In this document: piece after piece, positions 24,265 through 29,534 of the stretch
Position numbering within the stretch: the stretch's first letter is position 1
Layout: each line of letters opens with the position of its first letter
Assembly: GCA_902591645.1 (NCBI GenBank)
Contig: CACJBM010000017.1
Location: 1 to 29,534, forward strand
Length of the DNA stretch: 29,534 bases
From: an uncultured Verrucomicrobiota bacterium
Lineage (GTDB): Bacteria; Verrucomicrobiota; Verrucomicrobiae; Verrucomicrobiales; DEV007
Reading direction: 5' to 3'
Made by a program: the position numbers and the translations under genes
Notes under the pieces: generated by a model
The model's input: the letters and a program-made list of their open reading frames with translations, nothing else
Told to the model about the DNA's origin: nothing
Databases searched by the model: none

Positions 24265-24774
24265 CTACTTAGGCTCTTCAGGTTTGGGTTTTTCTTCTTT
24301 TGGAGAGTTCTTTTTCTCCTGAGGAAAAGAGATATTTCCGTCATAATCAATTACAACAAACTTCATCTCCATAGCATTTTTGGCTATTTCTTTGGGAATA
24401 GGTTTTCCGACCGCTTTATCCTTGCGAATTTGCTCAGCAACTTTCTTGCTAAACCTCACGACCATGACTCCCCAGTCATCCTCAATCGATGACCCTTTAA
24501 CCATAGCGTTAAGGTAAAATTCTTCTGACTGTTTCCATCCAAATTTTTCCTCCACGGCCTTGAATGCAAGTTGTGGTATTCCCACTTGCCGCGCAATAGC
24601 GGTAAAATATTGATCAGGATCAGAGTACTCCTCAATCGGCTTCACTCCTTCGATCTTAGTCTTATATATTTTCTCAAAGAACTGAACCGTTCCTCTCTCT
24701 GGCTCTTTTTCATCGCAACCATAAGCCACCAAAAAAGAGTTAATTATAAAAAACGATAGAGCAATTAGAGGCAT
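24265..24774 (-). CDS. Hypothetical lipoprotein
   Basis: A 169-residue protein. Its N-terminus is hydrophobic and ends in VAYGC, an acceptable lipobox at about Cys20, followed by an acidic linker. The middle is helical and ends in a charged Lys/Glu/Pro-rich tail (KEEKPKPEEPK). A segment near residue 95-105 (DDWGVMVVRFS) is the most ordered-looking strand. I recognise no family. It is the last gene of a four-gene minus-strand set of small envelope proteins, 15 nt after its upstream neighbour, and ends shortly before tRNA-Thr. A role in the cell envelope is inferred only from the signal. Confidence 0.7.
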   Translation of the reverse strand: MPLIALSFFIINSFLVAYGCDEKEPERGTVQFFEKIYKTKIEGVKPIEEYSDPDQYFTAIARQVGIPQLAFKAVEEKFGWKQSEEFYLNAMVKGSSIEDDWGVMVVRFSKKVAEQIRKDKAVGKPIPKEIAKNAMEMKFVVIDYDGNISFPQEKKNSPKEEKPKPEEPK

Positions 24775-24789
24775 CTTTATATTTTTCTC

Positions 24790-25359
24790 TTAAGTCTCTG
24801 TCTTAACGGTATAATAATTGTATTCATTTCCCGTCTCACCTTGTAAGTATTTTTTGTTATCTGCATCGGGCCACCCTGAAACAACCTCTAATACTCCATC
24901 GTAATTTTTGACTAAACCTTGTACGTTTTTTATATCGGATGGAAATATTTCAGAAAATGCGCCACCAATAATCGTTATCGCGTACCCAGAAACGTCGCTT
25001 TTGATAGATTCACGATCCCCCGCTTCATTGGTCACTTCAATAAATTGCTTACCTGTAAAGCGAATATCAAAACCTCCGATTGCACCTAGACCTAAACTTT
25101 TTGGCTCTTCAAAGGATTCCCGAGTAAGCCCATAAACGGTCAGATCCCCCTTCCCCTTAACGTGAAGAATGGCCCATATATCCTCAAGGGTAACATCCTC
25201 ATTATATCCTAACTCCTTAATTTCAAGCTCAGGGATCTTTTCCAGCTCCGCCTTAATGTCCTTGTATTCGGCCCAGTAACCAGGCCCGACAAATGTATAC
25301 CAAAGCCAAAAAAGAAGCAGACAAGGAAACAAAAATACGATTATTAAAAATCTTTTCAT
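24790..25359 (-). CDS. Hypothetical membrane-anchored protein
   Basis: A 189-residue protein whose N-terminus MKRFLIIVFLFPCLLLFWLW is a signal or anchor segment with no lipobox. The remainder is predicted extracytoplasmic, with beta-like runs (DVSGYAITIIGGAFSEIFP; VLEVVSGWPDADNKKYLQG) and many acidic residues. No family is recognised. It is third in a tight four-gene operon, 22 nt after the preceding lipoprotein gene. AAGAG lies immediately before the ATG, closer than a usual Shine-Dalgarno site. Confidence 0.7.
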   Translation of the reverse strand: MKRFLIIVFLFPCLLLFWLWYTFVGPGYWAEYKDIKAELEKIPELEIKELGYNEDVTLEDIWAILHVKGKGDLTVYGLTRESFEEPKSLGLGAIGGFDIRFTGKQFIEVTNEAGDRESIKSDVSGYAITIIGGAFSEIFPSDIKNVQGLVKNYDGVLEVVSGWPDADNKKYLQGETGNEYNYYTVKTET

Positions 25360-25381
25360 CTCTTAATAAATTCTAATGGTT

Positions 25382-25771
25382 TTAGGGCATCTTAATTTTA
25401 CTAATGTCGTGAATGCCTCCACCAGGATTTGGATCCTTATATTTAAGATCATATGTTTGTAATTTTGGCTTCTTGAGAACGATGCCTCCTGAATAATCTA
25501 TTTTTTTTGAAAAAGGAGGCTCATTATAAATCGCAGTTATATAAATCACACCATTCTTCTCAGCCCACTCCACATCATGAAATATCTGGGCAGAATGCAC
25601 AATCTGCGTCTTGAAAGAGATAGGAATAAACACATCTTCTTTTCCAACTTTTTTTGCATCACCGACAATGATTCCATCTTCAGCAAAGAACGATCTGGGT
25701 TTCTTATCTAGGCAACTCGTTAGACATAGAGAAATAACTATTAAAGCGATAGTGGGATATATTCTCATCAT
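25382..25771 (-). CDS. Hypothetical lipoprotein
   Basis: A 129-residue protein with a textbook lipoprotein signal: a hydrophobic core ending LCLTSC, lipid attachment at Cys20, then a basic/acidic linker. The mature part is short and beta-rich (FIPISFKTQIVHSAQIFHD; GVIYITAIYNEPP). No family is recognised. It starts 8 nt after the upstream gene's stop, so the two are almost certainly cotranscribed. Its small size and exported location resemble its operon neighbours, suggesting they work together at the envelope, but nothing points to a specific process. Confidence 0.7.
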   Translation of the reverse strand: MMRIYPTIALIVISLCLTSCLDKKPRSFFAEDGIIVGDAKKVGKEDVFIPISFKTQIVHSAQIFHDVEWAEKNGVIYITAIYNEPPFSKKIDYSGGIVLKKPKLQTYDLKYKDPNPGGGIHDISKIKMP

Positions 25772-25779
25772 TTAAATCT

Positions 25780-26259
25780 CTATTGGGTGTAGGTGTGAAC
25801 ATAGATTAGGTCGTTCGCATCATCAATAGCCATCCAGCCATTATAGCGCCCAAAATAAGTCTTGGTTTCGTATAATCTAAGTTCCATAAATTTTTCTTTT
25901 GCTAGCCACCATTTATTGGGAATTTCAGGAGAAGAAAATCCCGTCACTCCGTTGTAAGGCTCCTTTAAATTTTGCGACCACTTCTTTGCCTCCTCTTTAG
26001 GCACTTTGATTAAAGCAAAAAACAAAAAATCAGAAGGGCCCACACCAGCAAATAGGTGCCCGTCTCCTATCCGAGTCTCAATGTAATGAGCGTCCAGAAT
26101 TTCTGAAGGGACTTCGGAAAGAGGTTCAATGATTTTGTTCATCACGGCGACCCTTTCCTCGAGCCCTAAACCAAAAGAATCCAGAACGGGATTTTCAGTA
26201 ACATTACATCCGGCCAGAAAAAGAATCAGAAAGAAACTGCCGATAATTTGAGCAATCAT
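25780..26259 (-). CDS. Hypothetical lipoprotein, first gene of a four-gene operon
   Basis: A 159-residue protein with signal MIAQIIGSFFLILFLAGC; the lipobox LAGC gives Cys18. The mature part has a DAHYIETRIGDGHLFAGVGP segment and a WWLAKEKFMELRLYE segment, both looking like ordered alpha/beta sequence, and ends with DDANDLIYVHTYTQ. The family is unknown to me. It leads a run of four small exported proteins separated by 8, 22 and 15 nt, so they form one operon; the AT-rich stretch 26260-26340 should hold its promoter, but I see no convincing pair of boxes. Confidence 0.7.
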   Translation of the reverse strand: MIAQIIGSFFLILFLAGCNVTENPVLDSFGLGLEERVAVMNKIIEPLSEVPSEILDAHYIETRIGDGHLFAGVGPSDFLFFALIKVPKEEAKKWSQNLKEPYNGVTGFSSPEIPNKWWLAKEKFMELRLYETKTYFGRYNGWMAIDDANDLIYVHTYTQ

Positions 26260-26342
26260 TGGGTAATTATTAATAAATAAAAATGAATAACATCTTAATA
26301 ACGTTTAGGGATTATCTATTGTTAGAAAGAAATAATAATTGG

Positions 26343-26362
26343 CTGCCCCCCAATAGGGTCAG
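26343..26362 (-). terminator. Possible terminator after the deacetylase gene
   Basis: On the minus strand CTG-A-CCC, loop TATT, GGG-GG-CAG forms a short hairpin with an internal asymmetry, followed by a T-rich stretch (ATTATTATTTC). It lies 30 nt beyond the deacetylase stop codon. The stem is imperfect, so confidence is low. Confidence 0.3.
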
Positions 26363-26391
26363 TCATATCATCGATCGAAAGACTTTAACGG

Positions 26392-27336
26392 TCAGGCTTT
26401 GATGAGCTGACTAACGTGACTCTCGACAGCGTCCCCAAGCCCATTCACATTGTATCCTCCCTCAAGCATAGACACGAGCCTCCCGTCCGAATACTTATGA
26501 GCAACGTCAAGGAGGACCTTCGTCAACTCGATGAAATTATCATCAGTGAGCCTGAAATGACCGAGAGGGTCCCCTAGCCTAGAATCAAAACCGGCCGATA
26601 TCAGAACAAGATCAGGTTTAAATTTTTTCATTGCCTCCATGAAGTCTTCACTGAAAAAAGGTCCCAACTCCTTGAACCCTGAACCGGCGGGCATGGGCCG
26701 ATTCATAGTTGATCCTTCACCTTTATCTTTACCGGTCTCATTGTGTGCACCAGTGCCTGGGTACCATGGTGACTGATGTATACTAAAATAAAAGACCGAA
26801 CCGTCATCATAAAAAATGTCCTGAGTCCCGTTACCATGATGAACGTCCCAATCAATAATAGCCACCTTCTCGGCCCCGTGCTTGGATTGGGCGTAACGGG
26901 CAGCAACGGCCACATTATTAAAAATGCAGAAACCCATTCCACGATCCGCAGTGGCATGATGGCCTGGTGGTCGGACCGCACAAAATGCATTGTTACACTT
27001 TTTATCAAAAACGTTATCGATTGCGTTGAGTACTGAACCTGTGGCCTGCAACGCTACCTTGAATGATTCCTTGCCTACGTTCGTGTCACCCGTACTTAAC
27101 TCTTTTTTACCTTCGGAAATGTCCTTCCTCACGGTGTCTAAATACTGAGCAGTGTGGGAGCCTAGGATCTCGGAATCTGTTGCATCCCTCAGATCAATTT
27201 TTAAACACTTCTCAGGAATGCCACCTTCATTAAGAGCCTCAGTAATGGCGCGGTACCGCGCCACCGATTCTGGATGACCAGGGCCAGTTTCATGACGTTT
27301 GAACACCGGATCCAGTAGTAGAGCAGTCTTTGCCAT
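26392..27336 (-). CDS. Histone-deacetylase-family amidohydrolase
   Basis: A cytoplasmic zinc hydrolase of 314 residues. Diagnostic motifs in order: GHPESVARY near residue 20; RPPGHHATADRGMGFCIFNN with the catalytic His pair near 120; IIDWDVHHGNGTQDIFY with the zinc-binding Asp and His near 160; SIHQSPWYPGTGA; SAGFDSRLGDPLG with the second zinc Asp; and LEGGYN near the C-terminus. The family (acetoin-utilisation AcuC and acetylpolyamine hydrolases included) removes acetyl groups from lysine or polyamines. Which substrate is used cannot be told from sequence. It is divergent to homoserine dehydrogenase, with 113 nt between starts. Confidence 0.92.
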   Translation of the reverse strand: MAKTALLLDPVFKRHETGPGHPESVARYRAITEALNEGGIPEKCLKIDLRDATDSEILGSHTAQYLDTVRKDISEGKKELSTGDTNVGKESFKVALQATGSVLNAIDNVFDKKCNNAFCAVRPPGHHATADRGMGFCIFNNVAVAARYAQSKHGAEKVAIIDWDVHHGNGTQDIFYDDGSVFYFSIHQSPWYPGTGAHNETGKDKGEGSTMNRPMPAGSGFKELGPFFSEDFMEAMKKFKPDLVLISAGFDSRLGDPLGHFRLTDDNFIELTKVLLDVAHKYSDGRLVSMLEGGYNVNGLGDAVESHVSQLIKA

Positions 27337-27449
27337 ATTCAGATTCTAATTCAAAATCATAGAACTGACCAGAATGATCCTCAAAGCCTAGCAGAATCGC
27401 TTGCACATGAGCATCTTAAACCGGATAGTGCTCATCGTTTACAAGAGAA

Positions 27450-28766
27450 GTGGAAGAAAAAGGAAAACAACTGCGAATTGGTCTTGCCGGTCTAGGTAAC
27501 GTCGGAACCGGCGTGTACAAGAACCTGCTCAAGAATCAGGAGCTGTTGAGTGAGAGAACCGGAACGACTCTCGTGGTAACAAAGATTGCGGTCAGGGACA
27601 TTAACCGGAAACGGGACATCGAAGTCCCTAAAGAACTAATCACCTCGGACTGGAACGAATTAATCGAAGACCCTAACATCGATGTTATTGTGGAATTGAT
27701 CGGAGGCGTGGACGAAGCCTTCAAGCTAATCAGCGGAGCGCTAAATGCAAAAAAGGCCGTCGTCACAGGAAATAAAGCAGTGCTCGCAGAACGTGGTAAG
27801 GAACTGATTGAGCTTTCAGAAAAACAAAATGCTCCGCTCTACTGTGAGGCAGCCGTTGCAGGAGGGATACCAATCATCAAAGCGGTGAAGGAAGCACTCA
27901 TTGGAAACAGGATAGGATCGATCTACGGAATCATCAATGGGACCTCCAACTATATTCTAACAAGAATGAACTCGGCAGGCATTGAATTCTCTGAAGCCCT
28001 CGAAGAAGCAACAGAAAAGGGATACGCCGAGGCCGACCCTTCGTTGGACATCAATGGTTGGGACGCTGGTCATAAGGCCATCATTCTCGGATGGTTATCC
28101 TATGGGCAATGGCTGAGGACAGAGGAGGTTTCAGTGATAGGAATCGAGGACATTTCCTTGGACGATGTCGCCTTCGCAAATGAACTAGGATATGAGATCA
28201 AGCTGCTAGGAGTTATAAGGCAAGCAGACAACGATGAACGTATTGAGGTCCGAGTCTCTCCCAATCTGATCCCTAAAGACCATATCCTTTCCTCAGTGGA
28301 CGGTGTCTTTAACGCAGTCGCCGTGCACGGCGACGTGGTAGGGGAAACATTATTCTACGGAAGCGGAGCTGGACAGGACGCGACTTCGAGTGCCGTAATC
28401 AGCGATCTGGCCGACGCTGCGGAAAATATCAATAATCGGGTAGGATGCACTGGATTTGTACCAAAAGGAGAGTTCGGTACTGTGCTGCCGCTTTCTGAAA
28501 CGATCTCACAATACTACTTGCGATTAAGCGTTGCTGATAGGCCAGGTGTACTTGCAAAAATCGCAACCATTACGGCAAATAATGATGTGGGAATACTTTC
28601 AGTAATTCAACCTGAGCCGGAATCATCCACAGAGCACATTCCTCTTGTACTGCTCCTGCATGATGCCAGTTACGGAACCGTTCAGACCGCACTTAAATCC
28701 ATACTGGAACTCGACACGGTAGAGCCTGAACACACGCTCCTACGCGTGGAAACATTGGAACAATAA
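27450..28766 (+). CDS. hom: Homoserine dehydrogenase
   Basis: It reduces aspartate semialdehyde to homoserine with NAD(P)H in the Thr/Met branch of aspartate metabolism. The N-terminal Rossmann fold has GLAGLGNVGTGVY; the catalytic domain carries VVTGNKAVLAERG, GIINGTSNYILTRM and the substrate-binding AEADPSLDINGWDAGHK. A C-terminal ACT domain starts near residue 355 (YLRLSVADRPGVLAKIA), the usual site of feedback control by threonine. At 438 residues it is full length. The start is GTG, preceded by an AGAGAA-like purine run. It is followed after 14 nt by threonine synthase, forming a classic hom-thrC operon. Confidence 0.96.
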   Translation: MEEKGKQLRIGLAGLGNVGTGVYKNLLKNQELLSERTGTTLVVTKIAVRDINRKRDIEVPKELITSDWNELIEDPNIDVIVELIGGVDEAFKLISGALNAKKAVVTGNKAVLAERGKELIELSEKQNAPLYCEAAVAGGIPIIKAVKEALIGNRIGSIYGIINGTSNYILTRMNSAGIEFSEALEEATEKGYAEADPSLDINGWDAGHKAIILGWLSYGQWLRTEEVSVIGIEDISLDDVAFANELGYEIKLLGVIRQADNDERIEVRVSPNLIPKDHILSSVDGVFNAVAVHGDVVGETLFYGSGAGQDATSSAVISDLADAAENINNRVGCTGFVPKGEFGTVLPLSETISQYYLRLSVADRPGVLAKIATITANNDVGILSVIQPEPESSTEHIPLVLLLHDASYGTVQTALKSILELDTVEPEHTLLRVETLEQ

Positions 28767-28780
28767 ACCATTTAATAGCC

Positions 28781-29534
28781 TTGCGATTCCTTTCGACAAG
28801 AGGTTCGGCTCCTCCGCTTAATTTTACTGATGCGTTTGCCGCAGGACTCGCACCGGACGGAGGGCTCTATGTTCCAGAAAGGCTCCCATCGATTCAAGGA
28901 CTCCTAGAAAAAGGACCTACGCGGTACCCTGAACTGGCAGCAGAATTCTTTCAATTGTTCGACGATGATCATTCAGCAGAACAGATCAATGAACTCTTCG
29001 AAAAATCATACTCAAGTTTTGAAGACCCTGGAAACGCAGCACCACTGATCGAACTGAGCAATGATATATACGTGCTAGAACTATTTCATGGACCAACGTT
29101 CGCTTTCAAAGATTTTGGACTTCAACTCGTTGGCAACATGTTCGAAGAACAGATAGCAAGAACAGGAAAAGCAATTAACGTCCTAGGAGCAACTTCAGGG
29201 GACACGGGATCAGCAGCCATTCATGGTCTCGCTGACAAGGAAGGTGCCCGAGTCTTTGTCCTGTATCCGGATGGAAGAATTTCAGATATCCAAGAACGTC
29301 AAATGACATGCACCGGATCTGATAATATTTTTCCTATAGCCATTGAAGGATCTTTCGATGACGCACAAAGGATAGTGAAGGACCTTTTCGAAGACCTCAA
29401 TTTTAAGGAAAGGGCCCGTCTCTCAGCAGTGAATTCCATTAATCTAGCCAGAATATTAGCCCAATGCATTTATTACATTCACGCATACATGCAATTACCC
29501 GATAAGAGTAAGGGGCATGTACGTTACGTTGTAC
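28781..29534 (+). CDS. thrC: Threonine synthase, N-terminal part (continues beyond window)
   Basis: It converts O-phosphohomoserine to threonine with PLP, the last step of the pathway started by the preceding gene. I translated 251 codons to the window edge without a stop. The N-terminus is FLSTRGSAPPLNFTDAFAAG with LAPDGGLYVPE, typical of the family; HGPTFAFKDFGLQ holds the PLP-binding lysine (Lys110); LGATSGDTGSAA is the phosphate-binding loop; VNSINLARILAQ follows. The most plausible start is TTG at 28781, since no ATG or GTG lies in frame at a suitable distance. Coupling with the upstream gene is likely. Confidence 0.95.
   Translation, partial: MRFLSTRGSAPPLNFTDAFAAGLAPDGGLYVPERLPSIQGLLEKGPTRYPELAAEFFQLFDDDHSAEQINELFEKSYSSFEDPGNAAPLIELSNDIYVLELFHGPTFAFKDFGLQLVGNMFEEQIARTGKAINVLGATSGDTGSAAIHGLADKEGARVFVLYPDGRISDIQERQMTCTGSDNIFPIAIEGSFDDAQRIVKDLFEDLNFKERARLSAVNSINLARILAQCIYYIHAYMQLPDKSKGHVRYVV

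Noticed and set aside
1..29534. CRISPR arrays, insertion sequences, prophage or toxin-antitoxin modules
   Set aside because: I saw no regularly spaced repeats, transposase or integrase motifs, terminal inverted repeats with target duplications, phage structural genes or recognisable toxin-antitoxin pairs.

Overview
The window looks like a chromosomal segment from a marine-type member of the PVC superphylum, most likely Verrucomicrobiota (Planctomycetota or Lentisphaerota are the alternatives). The reasons are the paired DUF1592/DUF1552 genes, the dense set of secreted sulfatases, exported enzymes with Sec, Tat or lipoprotein signals, many starts without a clear Shine-Dalgarno site, and a verrucomicrobial-style C-terminal tail on a small Ca-binding-repeat ORF. 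No taxonomic marker such as rRNA is present, so this is inference from gene content.

Layout. 1-857: 3'-truncated secreted protein (minus). 979-1929: SGNH hydrolase behind a good sigma70-like promoter, converging on the DUF1592 (LamG and cytochrome domains) plus DUF1552 pair (1945-5972, minus, 4-nt overlap). 6020-7344: a 45-residue lipoprotein and a GH16 glycanase (minus). 7493-8623: DUF3472 protein. 8663-11680 (minus): a sulfatase, an exported thioredoxin-like protein whose frame is crossed by one TGA codon, and a small membrane protein. 11896-16043 (plus): a sulfatase with an atypical active-site motif, a CE1/PHB-depolymerase-like esterase, and another sulfatase. 16165-17406 (minus): exported enolase-superfamily enzyme with the mandelate-racemase residue set. 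17591-19001: two small ORFs and a divergent triose-phosphate-isomerase paralogue. 19225-23907 (plus): a 951-residue protein with two complete sulfatase domains, then a further sulfatase. 24110-24185: tRNA-Thr(UGU). 24265-26259 (minus): four small lipoprotein or membrane-protein genes in a tight operon. 26392-27336 (minus): histone-deacetylase-family hydrolase. 27450-end (plus): homoserine dehydrogenase and the start of threonine synthase.

Taken together, 979-23907 reads as accessory catabolism of a sulfated polysaccharide: five sulfatase genes (six sulfatase domains), a glycanase, two esterase-type hydrolases and a sugar-acid dehydratase candidate. The region from 24110 on is more housekeeping-like (tRNA, threonine biosynthesis).

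The most interesting signal is the gene at 10242-11363. Two ORFs lie in the same frame and are separated only by TGA. The TGA falls in the redox-loop position of a thioredoxin-like domain (Cys-Thr-TGA) and is followed by a hairpin whose distance and loop fit a bacterial SECIS element. This is best explained as a secreted selenoprotein translated with its sulfatase neighbour. A point-mutated pseudogene cannot be excluded from this window alone.
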